The notes: a model not told the origin generated them from the sequence alone. Positions 1 through 6,132 are shown, numbered from the stretch's first letter. The stretch: DNA of 6,169 nt from Bifidobacterium breve (GCA_945869715.1 CAMBPP010000085.1:1-6169); one strand, 5' to 3'. Numbers and translations: made by a program.

Positions 1-587
1 GTGCCAGCTTCAACACGTTCACGTATTACATCCCAAAGTTCGCCGCGACTTCTCGGGTCAAGACCCGTAGTTGGCTCATCGAGAAAAAGTACGGGAGGGT
101 CGGCTAACAACGCACCAGCCAAGTCGATGCGTCGTCGCATGCCGCCAGAGAATGTCTTGAGCGGTCGATTGGCGGCCTCGCTTAATCGGAATCGTTCAAT
201 GAGATCGTTTGCTTTCTTTCGCGCTGCCCGGCGACGCATGCCGTAGAGACATCCGATCATTTCAAGGTTCTCTATTGCAGTGAGATGTTCATCGACAGCG
301 GCGTATTGCCCAGACAAACCAATGAGTGACCGCACGTGTTGAGGCTCTTTAATAACATCAACACCAGCGACTCTGGCTGTTCCAGAATCGGGCGCGGTGA
401 GCGTGGTGAGAATGGAAACTGCAGTGGTCTTGCCCGCGCCATTCGGACCGAGAAGACCGAGAACGGAACCAGTAGGAACAGAGAGATCGAGACCGTCGAG
501 CGCTACAACATCTCCATAGTGCTTAGTGAGCCCGCTGGCTTCAACGGCGAACTCTTCTGTGTAGGTGTTTCTCAGTGCATCGTTCAC
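1..587 (-). CDS. ABC transporter ATP-binding protein, DrrA-like (3' end beyond window)
   Basis: This is the N-terminal 195 codons of an ABC ATPase that would power a membrane exporter from the cytoplasmic side. Visible in order: Walker A GPNGAGKTT (residues 47-55), Q-loop glutamine in SGQYAAVDE (Q94), signature FSGGM (146-150), Walker B VLFLDE (166-171) and D-loop GLDP (175-178). The phrase LSGQYAAVDEHLTAIENL and the signature FSGGMRRR are characteristic of the daunorubicin-resistance (DrrA) drug/lipid export subfamily. The start is GTG at 585-587, because an in-frame TAG lies 9 nt upstream of it and no ATG occurs before the conserved core. Family members are usually about 310-330 residues, so the C-terminal regulatory part and the permease gene should lie past the left edge. 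The exported substrate is unknown. It points the same way as the aromatic operon but is separated by 128 nt, so it is probably a separate unit. Confidence 0.95.
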   Translation of the reverse strand, partial: MNDALRNTYTEEFAVEASGLTKHYGDVVALDGLDLSVPTGSVLGLLGPNGAGKTTAVSILTTLTAPDSGTARVAGVDVIKEPQHVRSLIGLSGQYAAVDEHLTAIENLEMIGCLYGMRRRAARKKANDLIERFRLSEAANRPLKTFSGGMRRRIDLAGALLADPPVLFLDEPTTGLDPRSRGELWDVIRERVEAG

Positions 588-715
588 AGTGTGAGCCTAT
601 GGTGCATAATCATGCAATCTTGGGTTCGTATTCGGAGTGTCCTGACCCCCTGAAATAGATCCATCTCCTATGGGTTAAGTGATCTCGTAAGAGAGAGTAT
701 CCGCAAGATTAGTGA
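588..715. other. Intergenic region between aromatic operon and ABC ATPase gene
   Basis: This 128-nt gap separates the stop of the flavin monooxygenase from the GTG of the ABC ATPase. I find no strong GC stem followed by a T-run, so the end of the operon has no obvious intrinsic terminator. Near the ABC gene there is a short inverted repeat, TGCAT-N4-ATGCA at 603-616, and on the minus strand a TAGGCT hexamer at 594-599, which ends 6 nt before the GTG and fits a TANNNT -10 box for a leaderless transcript. No convincing -35 accompanies it. Confidence 0.5.
603..616. repeat. Short inverted repeat upstream of the ABC ATPase
   Basis: The sequence TGCAT-AATC-ATGCA is a perfect 5-bp inverted repeat with a 4-nt spacer. 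It lies 15 nt upstream of the GTG start of the ABC ATPase, just upstream of the possible -10 box. It could be an operator, but arms this short also arise by chance. Confidence 0.3.
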
Positions 716-2281
716 TTACCCAAGTATGTGTTCGATGTGCTGATCGGGTCGCACAACTATTGCCTGGTGTGGCAATAGTTGAAGAGTGGAAACCCACCAG
801 TTGTTGGGGTCAGTAACATCGGTTCCCATGCGAACATCACAATGTTCGCCCGAATATTGCGCCCCACCTATCACGACGTGCGAATGAAGCGAAACAAGAT
901 CAAGTGACGAAATAGTTTCGCCGTTACGCACAAGCCAGCCATGAGGCAGTCGATTACCAGGTTCGGCGCTTGAACGATATGTGGTGATGATTTCATCGGT
1001 GAGTGCTTCTAGGGGCGTGGTGGAGTGTTCGGTGATGTAGCGATACCCTATTTGTAAACCAATCATGTTGAAGTGTGTCGCTTGGTTATTGATTGCGGTC
1101 TCAATTGAGGTGAGTGATTCGGCAGAGTTCAATGCGGTTTCAAGATTTCTTGCTGAAACCTCTTTGTCGGGGTCTATGCCAAGTGCCATAAAAACATCGA
1201 ACATTTTGAATGCATTTTCTAAGCTTGCTTGAGCATTGCGCTCGGCGATGGGTCGCCGTTCTGCTTCATAAGTGTTGAGCAACTCTTCGCTGGCTGAACC
1301 CTGGTGAACAGCTGCAATTTTCCACAGCAGGTTATGAATGTCGCCAATACCTGTGTTGAGGCCCATGCCTCCGGTGGGCGGAAAACGATGCGCTGCATCA
1401 CCAGCGAGAAATACATGCTCTTGTTGATATGACTGAGCGAGTTGCGAAGTCATGGTCCAAGTTGATTGGCGCAGCAGCGTGATGTCGCTATCTGTTGGGG
1501 CAAGTGCTCGGCGAATATGAGTGAAGCATTCTTCATCGGTGAATGTTTCAGGGTTTGCCTCATCGGTGCGCATCATGTAAACCCATTCGTTGTCTCCACC
1601 GTGGGAAATAAGTGCGCCACCTGAATATGGGTCACAGATCCAATACAAAATTCCGGGGTGCGCACCAACAAGAGCATTGAGGTTGGCTTGGAAGTGGAAC
1701 ATGTTGAACTTTTGCAAGTTGTCGGGGCCGTCCATGGCAATGCCAATGTGGTGTCGAACAGAGCTCGATGCTCCATCGCAAGCAATGAGCCATGCGCTCT
1801 CAATGGTGCTGAGCACGTCGCCAACTTGAATTGTTGAAGTGAATCCGTGAGCAGTCGCTTCATGAGAAACGTAACTACTGGAGTACTCAACAGCAATGCC
1901 GCGTTGTTGAAGCTCTGCGGTGAGAAGTGGCTCAAGGCGATGTTGCGAAAGGTTCCGCAACGGGGTTGGCGTAATTTCTAAATTGTCGTCACCTTGTTGC
2001 TCATAGGGGAGAGTTCCAATAATGGTTTCACCAAGGCGAGTCACCCAATGCACGTGCCCTGCTTTTTCAGGTGTTTGTGCGTGAGAGTGAATGGCATTGA
2101 CATCAAGCCCTATTTGTCGCCAAATTTCAAAGGTGCGGGCATTAATAACGTGAGCAGCGGGAGCGCGCTGAGTGGAAGGTCGGCGGTCGATGATGCGTAC
2201 TGTGAGCCCAAGCTCGTGTGCAAGAAGAGCGCCAGTGAGCCCAACAGGACCAGCGCCAACAATAAGAATGTCTGTTTTCAT
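716..2281 (-). CDS. FAD-dependent aromatic-ring monooxygenase (PHBH fold; MhpA/TfdB-like)
   Basis: A 521-residue class A flavoprotein hydroxylase, expected to use NAD(P)H and O2 to hydroxylate a phenolic ring in the cytoplasm. Visible: the Rossmann FAD motif GAGPVG (residues 9-14) with acidic D32 in IIDRR for the ribose; the DG motif ACDGASSSVR (167-176); and the GD motif LAGDAAHRFPPTGGMGLN (292-309), which binds the FAD pyrophosphate. A PGNRLPH motif (441-447) opens a C-terminal thioredoxin-like region of the type found in phenol, 2,4-dichlorophenol and 3-(3-hydroxyphenyl)propionate hydroxylases. I chose ATG 2279-2281, not the ATG 39 nt upstream, because MKTDILIVGAGPVG is the normal family N-terminus and AAAGG (2289-2293) sits 7 nt before it; the longer form would overlap the upstream gene. 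Last gene of the four-gene operon, 10 nt after the SDR. Probably supplies the catechol for the dioxygenase. Family is secure; the substrate is not. Confidence 0.93.
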   Translation of the reverse strand: MKTDILIVGAGPVGLTGALLAHELGLTVRIIDRRPSTQRAPAAHVINARTFEIWRQIGLDVNAIHSHAQTPEKAGHVHWVTRLGETIIGTLPYEQQGDDNLEITPTPLRNLSQHRLEPLLTAELQQRGIAVEYSSSYVSHEATAHGFTSTIQVGDVLSTIESAWLIACDGASSSVRHHIGIAMDGPDNLQKFNMFHFQANLNALVGAHPGILYWICDPYSGGALISHGGDNEWVYMMRTDEANPETFTDEECFTHIRRALAPTDSDITLLRQSTWTMTSQLAQSYQQEHVFLAGDAAHRFPPTGGMGLNTGIGDIHNLLWKIAAVHQGSASEELLNTYEAERRPIAERNAQASLENAFKMFDVFMALGIDPDKEVSARNLETALNSAESLTSIETAINNQATHFNMIGLQIGYRYITEHSTTPLEALTDEIITTYRSSAEPGNRLPHGWLVRNGETISSLDLVSLHSHVVIGGAQYSGEHCDVRMGTDVTDPNNWWVSTLQLLPHQAIVVRPDQHIEHILG

Positions 2282-2288
2282 GAATGGG

Positions 2289-2293
2289 CCTTT
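2289..2293 (-). promoter_or_regulatory. Ribosome binding site of the flavin monooxygenase, overlapping the SDR stop
   Basis: AAAGG on the minus strand lies 7 nt before ATG 2281 and shares bases with the TAA stop (2292-2294) of the preceding gene. It supports the shorter start and suggests translational coupling. Confidence 0.6.
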
Positions 2294-3071
2294 AGAAAAC
2301 ACCTTCATAGCTGCCGCCATCGAGTTGAATGTTTTGCCCGCTCAAGTAACCCGCTTGCGCAGAGCACAAGAAAGCAAAGGCATCACCTAACTCTTCAGGA
2401 CGACCTAGGCGGCCGGCTTTAATAGATTTCACTTGGTCTGCACGTGCTTCTTCGTAAGTCATACCGCGCACTTGCATCATGACTTGCGCCATTTGTTCTT
2501 GTCGATATGTGTCGAAGCGTTCAGGGAGCAATTGATTAACGGTGACATTGAATTGTGCAAGATCTTTGGAAAGACCTTTTAAGACGCCGGTGAGACCAAG
2601 TCGCGGCCCGTGTGAAAGTGACATTGCCGAGTGTGGGGACTTCACCATTGCAGAGCTAATAGCAACGATGCGTCCGAAACGTCGTTCACACATGCCAGGG
2701 GTAACACGCTGCACGAACATCAGCGGCCCAATAAGTGTCTTCTGAAGTGATTCGGAAAAGTCTTTCTCTGCTATATCTTGGAAAAACTTCGGTACAGGTC
2801 CTTCGCCATTTAATAAAATGATGTCGGGTTGGGGGCAAGCTTCAAGCAGTAGTAATTGTGTTTTCTCAGTTGATGAGTCACCTACAACAGCACTCGCAGA
2901 AATGCCGTACTTCGCAGCAAGTTCACTTGCCGTATCGTGCACATCTTTTTCAGTACGGCCATTAATGACAACGTTGACACCTTCGCGTGCGAGGCTTTCT
3001 GCGCATGCTTTGCCGAGACCACGGCTCGATGCGAGAAGAATGGCGTGGCGATTACGAATTCCTAGGTCCAT
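2292..3071 (-). CDS. SDR-family (FabG-like) protein with atypical active site
   Basis: A 259-residue Rossmann-fold protein of normal classical-SDR length, resembling 3-oxoacyl-ACP reductases. The glycine motif is degenerate: ASSRGLG (14-20) where TGxxxGxG is usual, and NGEG (88-91) where NNAG is usual. The catalytic-loop serines are present in ISS (138-140), but the YxxxK pair is absent. Thirteen residues after S139, at the Tyr position, is L152, and the Lys position is P156, inside SLSHGPRLGLTG. The C-terminus keeps the usual RLGRPEELGDAFAFLCS and YLSGQNIQLDGG (242-253). A divergent FabG-like SDR subgroup with imperfect cofactor motif and tetrad is known (I recall it as the BKR-like SDR-like domain), and this protein seems to belong there. 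TAGGAG lies 5 nt before the ATG. Third gene of the operon. A diol or alcohol dehydrogenase role is possible by context, but without Tyr/Lys the chemistry is uncertain and a binding or scaffold role is not excluded. Confidence 0.88.
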   Translation of the reverse strand: MDLGIRNRHAILLASSRGLGKACAESLAREGVNVVINGRTEKDVHDTASELAAKYGISASAVVGDSSTEKTQLLLLEACPQPDIILLNGEGPVPKFFQDIAEKDFSESLQKTLIGPLMFVQRVTPGMCERRFGRIVAISSAMVKSPHSAMSLSHGPRLGLTGVLKGLSKDLAQFNVTVNQLLPERFDTYRQEQMAQVMMQVRGMTYEEARADQVKSIKAGRLGRPEELGDAFAFLCSAQAGYLSGQNIQLDGGSYEGVF

Positions 3072-3076
3072 AACAA

Positions 3077-3082
3077 CTCCTA
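3077..3082 (-). promoter_or_regulatory. Strong ribosome binding site of the SDR gene, overlapping the dioxygenase stop
   Basis: TAGGAG on the minus strand ends 5 nt before ATG 3071; its TAG is the stop codon of the dioxygenase (3080-3082). This fixes the SDR start and argues for coupled translation. Confidence 0.75.
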
Positions 3083-4033
3083 AATGAGTCCGCGAGCTTC
3101 GCGGGCAGCCGCAATTTCAAGCAAGTCGGGTTGGTTAATAAAACTCTCAGGCTCTTTTGGCCCCCATACAGAGAACCCTGCAGGGCCATCGGCGCCTTCC
3201 CAGTCACGCTTGCAAAGGTTGCGCTCCCAGTCTTCATCATCAGTGATTTGGTCCATGTCAGAGAAGAACTCAAACATATTTCCGGAAGGGTCGGTGAGAT
3301 ACCAAAACAAGTTTGCACCCAAGTTGTGACGACCAATGCCCACCACATTTGCATCGGGTCGGTCGGCAAGCACTGCCATTCCGGCTTTGCCAATGGCGTC
3401 GACGTCGTCAACCTCTAATGCGTAGTGATTGATATGACTAGTGAAACCAGGATGAATAAAAAGATTGTGATGGTCGGTCTCAACGCGCATGAAGGTGGCA
3501 AAGCCATTGAGCACTTGGTCAGACACCTTGAAGCCCAAACCATTCACGTAGAAATCGGTGGCTTTTTCAAAGTGTGGAGTTCCGAGCACCACGTGCCCTA
3601 AACGACGTGGTGGCCGGGGTGAGGATTCACCCAATACATCGGCTCGTTCACCAACACGTAGTGGATTGCCTGGCCCATTAAGAGTGCGAACGGGGGGAGA
3701 GGTGAGTGGAGTGGGTTTGCCCACTTCAATCAGAATCTGATGCCCGAAAATAGGGTCTGTACAGGTGAGGGTCGTTCCTTGAACTACTGACGTCACGCCC
3801 ATGTCGGTGAGGTTGCGGGAAATGAGAGCCAAGTCGCTTTCGTTTTCACAACTGAGATGCATTGCAGACAGGTGTCGATACGTGTCTTCAACAATGCTGA
3901 TTTGTTTTTTTCTGTCGGTAGTACCGAGAGCACCTGAAGCATCGGCAAGAAGACCGTTCTTCAGCCAGAAATCTTTCAGCTCTTGCGGGTTCTTGACCGC
4001 CAATTCAATATCAAGCAGACCGTTCAGTGCCAT
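3080..4033 (-). CDS. Type I extradiol ring-cleavage dioxygenase (VOC superfamily, BphC/catechol 2,3-dioxygenase-like)
   Basis: A 317-residue, two-domain vicinal-oxygen-chelate protein expected to cleave a catechol next to the two hydroxyls, using Fe(II) (or Mn(II)) and O2. The N-terminal module (about 1-105) has no metal-ligand set, as is usual. The C-terminal module (about 143-258) carries the complete 2-His-1-Glu triad: H147 in RLGHVVL, H203 in INHYALEVDD and E255 in GNMFEFF. Conserved second-sphere residues also appear: a histidine pair H188/H189 in DHHNLFIH, and Y245 in FWYLTDPSGNMFE. The intact set predicts an active enzyme. After residue 258 an acidic stretch and a short tail extend the protein by about 60 residues. 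I chose ATG 4031-4033 because MALNGLLDIELAV begins the first VOC module; an upstream in-frame ATG at 4072 would overlap the FAH gene. Second gene, 2 nt after the FAH stop. Function class is firm, the diol substrate is unknown. Confidence 0.94.
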   Translation of the reverse strand: MALNGLLDIELAVKNPQELKDFWLKNGLLADASGALGTTDRKKQISIVEDTYRHLSAMHLSCENESDLALISRNLTDMGVTSVVQGTTLTCTDPIFGHQILIEVGKPTPLTSPPVRTLNGPGNPLRVGERADVLGESSPRPPRRLGHVVLGTPHFEKATDFYVNGLGFKVSDQVLNGFATFMRVETDHHNLFIHPGFTSHINHYALEVDDVDAIGKAGMAVLADRPDANVVGIGRHNLGANLFWYLTDPSGNMFEFFSDMDQITDDEDWERNLCKRDWEGADGPAGFSVWGPKEPESFINQPDLLEIAAAREARGLI

Positions 4034-4035
4034 AA

Positions 4036-4899
4036 CTAGTTTCCCTTCGTGAAGTTGCTGACGCGGCGACAAACATTTCGCATAGTGCCGATTCCGTTAA
4101 TAGTGGTGGTGATGACATCGCCATCGCGGAGAAACTTTCCTTGAGCAGCTCCAACACCATCGGGTGTACCCGTGAAAATGATGTCGCCTGGGGAAAGTGT
4201 GGTGATGTGTGAGAGATATTGAATGAGGAATGGCACATCGAAAATGAGATTCTTTGTGGTGTCGCTTTGACGTACTTCATCGTTAATGCGCGTTTCCAGT
4301 GTGAAGTCATCAAGGTGTGCAAAATGATCGGTGGAGTACACGAATGGTCCAATGGGGCCAAAGGAGTCGAACGATTTGCCTAAATCGAAGTGCGGTGGTT
4401 GCGCAGCAAACTGCACCATGCGGTCAGAGATGTCTTGACCAATGGTGACTCCGGCAACGTGCTTCCAAGCATCTGATGCATCAATGTCTTTGCCAGCAGT
4501 TCCAATAACAACGACAAGCTCTACTTCGTAGTCGACAGCATCAGAACGTAATTCAACGTCTGCAGTAGGGCCAACAAGACACGAAGGGAATTTGGTGAAC
4601 ACCAATGGGTTCGTTGGCAGCTCCATTGCAGATTCTGCAGCATGACTCTTGTAGTTGAGACCTACTGCAAAACAATTTTTTGGCTGAGTTATGGGTGGGC
4701 CAAGTGTGACCTCGGCGACCTTGCCGGTTGGAGTTACTGCATGGAGTTGTGCCGACAATGCGTGCAACTCTGAATATTTTGCAATGGCATCCATTGGATT
4801 ACTTGAGATTGCGCCATTGCTTGCGCTCTCGATATCGAAGTAGTTGTCGCCATGAATAAGTACTGCTCGGTTATTGATGTTGCCCAAAATGAATGCCAT
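4036..4899 (-). CDS. Fumarylacetoacetate hydrolase (FAH) family protein
   Basis: A 287-residue protein, the usual length for bacterial FAH-family hydrolases, decarboxylases and acylpyruvases, which act on 2,4-dioxo or 2-oxo acids with a bound Mg2+/Mn2+. Visible: NYKSHAAE (82-89), whose H86 matches the general-base position; the metal motif DYEVELVVVIG (123-133) with E125 and E127; D156 in GQDISDR; the conserved lysine K175 in GKSFDSFGPIGP; and GTPDGVG (244-250). The set is complete, so activity is expected. The open frame runs upstream to 5256, but that extension lies antisense to marR and is Cys/His-rich without family resemblance. ATG 4897-4899 is the first start giving a normal N-terminus, and it sits 6 nt downstream of a -10 box with no Shine-Dalgarno, consistent with a leaderless transcript. 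First gene of the operon; probably handles the product of ring cleavage. Hydrolase versus decarboxylase/isomerase cannot be decided. Confidence 0.92.
   Translation of the reverse strand: MAFILGNINNRAVLIHGDNYFDIESASNGAISSNPMDAIAKYSELHALSAQLHAVTPTGKVAEVTLGPPITQPKNCFAVGLNYKSHAAESAMELPTNPLVFTKFPSCLVGPTADVELRSDAVDYEVELVVVIGTAGKDIDASDAWKHVAGVTIGQDISDRMVQFAAQPPHFDLGKSFDSFGPIGPFVYSTDHFAHLDDFTLETRINDEVRQSDTTKNLIFDVPFLIQYLSHITTLSPGDIIFTGTPDGVGAAQGKFLRDGDVITTTINGIGTMRNVCRRVSNFTKGN
4043..4047 (-). promoter_or_regulatory. Ribosome binding site of the dioxygenase gene, inside the FAH coding end
   Basis: AAGGG on the minus strand lies 9 nt before ATG 4033, within the last codons of the FAH gene. It supports the shorter start over the ATG at 4072. 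Confidence 0.5.
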
Positions 4900-4904
4900 G
4901 GCGA

Positions 4905-4934
4905 ATAGTACGTCTTCAAATTGTTTGATGTCAA
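4905..4934 (-). promoter_or_regulatory. Promoter of the aromatic operon
   Basis: On the minus strand a perfect TTGACA -35 (4929-4934) is followed after 18 nt by TACTAT (4905-4910), a 4/6 match to TATAAT that fits the actinobacterial TANNNT pattern. The predicted +1 falls on or next to the A of ATG 4899, giving a leaderless or nearly leaderless mRNA. The -35 lies inside the TTTGA/TCAAA inverted repeat, so a bound regulator would block RNA polymerase. Confidence 0.6.
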
Positions 4935-4935
4935 A
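4916..4935. promoter_or_regulatory. Candidate MarR operator: three alternating TCAAA/TTTGA half-sites
   Basis: Reading plus, TCAAA (4916-4920), TTTGA (4924-4928) and TCAAA (4931-4935) alternate in orientation, separated by 3 and 2 nt. This gives two overlapping inverted repeats; the second, at 4924-4935, is TTTGA-TG-TCAAA. MarR dimers typically bind such AT-rich palindromes in the region between their own gene and the divergent target. The site overlaps the -35 of the operon and the possible -35 of marR. That MarR binds here is inferred. Confidence 0.5.
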
Positions 4936-4950
4936 GTAAATGGCTACAGT
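4921..4950 (+). promoter_or_regulatory. Possible marR promoter
   Basis: TTGTTT (4921-4926, 3/6 match to TTGACA) and TACAGT (4945-4950, TANNNT, 4/6 match to TATAAT) are spaced by 18 nt. Six nt after the -10 comes GTG 4957, so the predicted +1 coincides with the start codon. The -35 is weak, and the pairing rests mainly on the -10 and its geometry. Confidence 0.4.
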
Positions 4951-4956
4951 GGCGGT

Positions 4957-5466
4957 GTGGATCACCAGCAACTCATCAGCGAAACCATAGAAACATGGGC
5001 CAAAGAGCGCCCAGACCTGAATTTTGAAGCAATGGGCATTGGCCTGAAATTCGACATCATTGCCACAGCAACTATGGGTTTGGCAACCGAGGAGATAGCT
5101 GACCTTGGCATCAACCTCGGCGAATTTGATGTGCTTGCCACCTTGCGACGCAATGGGAAAAACGGAGTGCTGACGCCCACTGAAATTGCATCTGCAGCAA
5201 TGGTGTCGCCGAGTGGCCTTACTCACCGTCTGACACAGCTTGAAAAAATGGGTCACATCATTCGACAGAACGATCCAAATGACCGACGCAGTTCACTCGT
5301 GCGGCTCACCCCTCAAGGTAGAAAAATTGCCGACCAAGCAATTGAACGCATTTCACAACACGCAACGCAGCTGGTGAGTAGCTTCTCTGCAGATGAAGTT
5401 GAAGTACTGAATACTGTGCTCGACAAAGTTTTAGCAGTGATTTCGCAAAGGCTTACTGCACCGTAA
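4957..5466 (+). CDS. MarR-family transcriptional regulator
   Basis: A 169-residue winged helix-turn-helix regulator, expected to act as a dimer on palindromic DNA and to release it on binding a small, often phenolic, ligand. Visible: an N-terminal helix region with WAKERPDLNFEAMG (14-27), as in many actinobacterial MarR proteins; GEFDVLATLRR (55-65); the HTH TPTEIASAAMVSPSGLTHRLTQLEKMG (about 73-99); then the wing DPNDRRSSLVRLTPQG (106-121) with the conserved DxR; and a C-terminal dimerisation helix. The start is uncertain. TTG 4921 is the upstream-most in-frame start after a stop at 4906-4908 but would place the coding start on the operator. GTG 4957 gives a family-like N-terminus and sits 6 nt after a -10 box, so I chose it. 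Divergent from the aromatic operon, its likely target, and probably autoregulated through the shared operator. Confidence 0.92.
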   Translation: MDHQQLISETIETWAKERPDLNFEAMGIGLKFDIIATATMGLATEEIADLGINLGEFDVLATLRRNGKNGVLTPTEIASAAMVSPSGLTHRLTQLEKMGHIIRQNDPNDRRSSLVRLTPQGRKIADQAIERISQHATQLVSSFSADEVEVLNTVLDKVLAVISQRLTAP

Positions 5467-5543
5467 AGAAGGTAGGTGCTTTGCTGGGTCACCTTTGCTG
5501 GGAGCTGTCCCATAATGGTAACAAAATCAATAACCAAAGAGTA
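5467..5543. other. Convergent intergenic region between marR and tetR
   Basis: The 77-nt gap lies between two convergent stop codons. It holds a weak stem, AGGTG (5474-5478) with CACCT (5490-5494), and a 10-bp direct repeat. There is no T-run after the stem, so an intrinsic terminator is not supported. Confidence 0.4.
5479..5502 (+). repeat. 10-bp direct repeat CTTTGCTGGG, two copies
   Basis: CTTTGCTGGG occurs at 5479-5488 and 5493-5502, separated by 4 nt, just downstream of the marR stop. It may be a small tandem duplication. No function can be assigned. Confidence 0.5.
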
Positions 5544-6122
5544 CTAAGACCAACCTAAGTGTTTTTCAATGTCGGGCAGCATGGTGCGGATAGTGGATAC
5601 CAGTTGTACGACATCCGATAACGCATTGTCGTCAAAGCGGTGTGTTTCGTTGAAGATGATGAAACCTTCTCCGGCAACTGCAATGAACTCGTTCAGAGCT
5701 TTTTGTGCACGAGGTGAAGCTGTAGTTACCAATGATTGTCGTTCTTCCAAGCGTTGCATGAGAGGCGTTGATTCATCAGGTAGAAAGTACTTGGGGTCTG
5801 CGGAGTTCAGAAGCAACCACGCCAAAAGTTTTGTGCGCATCACAAGGTTGGGCTCAAACAGTTCCGCGGCATTGGGGTGCAGCTCCATCTCATTAACGTG
5901 GCGCCTTACCAGCTCTTTGAAGGCCGCTGAAAAGAGACCCTCTTGGTCGCCGAAGTTGCGGGCGATGGCCATGAGACTGAGCCCCGACACCTCCGCAATA
6001 CGACGAGTGGTGACCTTGGGAATGGGCTCAGTTTTCAAGAGTTCAATGGTGGCGTTGATGAGCCGTTCACGGGCCTCATCTGGAGTAGCGCGGTTTTTAC
6101 GCGTTGTCGATTCCCCAGCCAT
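5544..6122 (-). CDS. TetR-family transcriptional regulator
   Basis: A 192-residue protein of typical TetR length, expected to be a dimeric DNA-binding repressor with a ligand pocket. The N-terminal HTH spans about residues 16-63: helix 1 in ARERLINATIELLK (17-30), then TTRRIAEVSGLSLMAIARNFGDQEGLF (38-64), where the usual YxxF of the recognition helix reads ARNF. The remaining helical region (about 66-192) is the variable ligand-binding and dimerisation domain and gives no clue to the effector. ATG 6120-6122 is the only usual start in this frame before the HTH; AGG directly precedes it, too close to be a good Shine-Dalgarno. It is convergent with marR. A probable upstream gene ends 10 nt before its start, so it may be the last gene of a unit that begins beyond the right edge, in which case its target may lie there and not in the aromatic operon. 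Confidence 0.93.
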   Translation of the reverse strand: MAGESTTRKNRATPDEARERLINATIELLKTEPIPKVTTRRIAEVSGLSLMAIARNFGDQEGLFSAAFKELVRRHVNEMELHPNAAELFEPNLVMRTKLLAWLLLNSADPKYFLPDESTPLMQRLEERQSLVTTASPRAQKALNEFIAVAGEGFIIFNETHRFDDNALSDVVQLVSTIRTMLPDIEKHLGWS

Positions 6123-6132
6123 ACCTGTGAAG

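Noticed and set aside
336..653. 105-residue plus-strand open frame over the ABC ATPase start
   Set aside because: It mirrors the ABC coding sequence, which has all ATPase motifs on the other strand; the frame has no family resemblance.
663..715. Possible terminator after the hydroxylase gene (ATCT...AGAT and TCTC-TTAC-GAGA pairings)
   Set aside because: Stems are 4-6 bp with mismatches or large loops and are not followed by a T-run, so an intrinsic terminator is not supported.
1994..2422. 142-residue plus-strand frame spanning the SDR/hydroxylase junction
   Set aside because: It is antisense to two well-supported genes, of low-complexity composition and without motifs.
4011..4361. 116-residue minus-strand frame overlapping the FAH gene
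   Set aside because: It is an alternate frame inside a gene with a complete FAH motif set; its composition is Ser/His/Thr-rich and not protein-like.
4900..5256. N-terminal extension of the FAH reading frame to an ATG at 5256 (406 residues in total)
   Set aside because: The extra 119 residues are antisense to the MarR coding region, Cys/His-rich, and unlike FAH N-termini; a normal start with an upstream -35/-10 pair exists at 4899.
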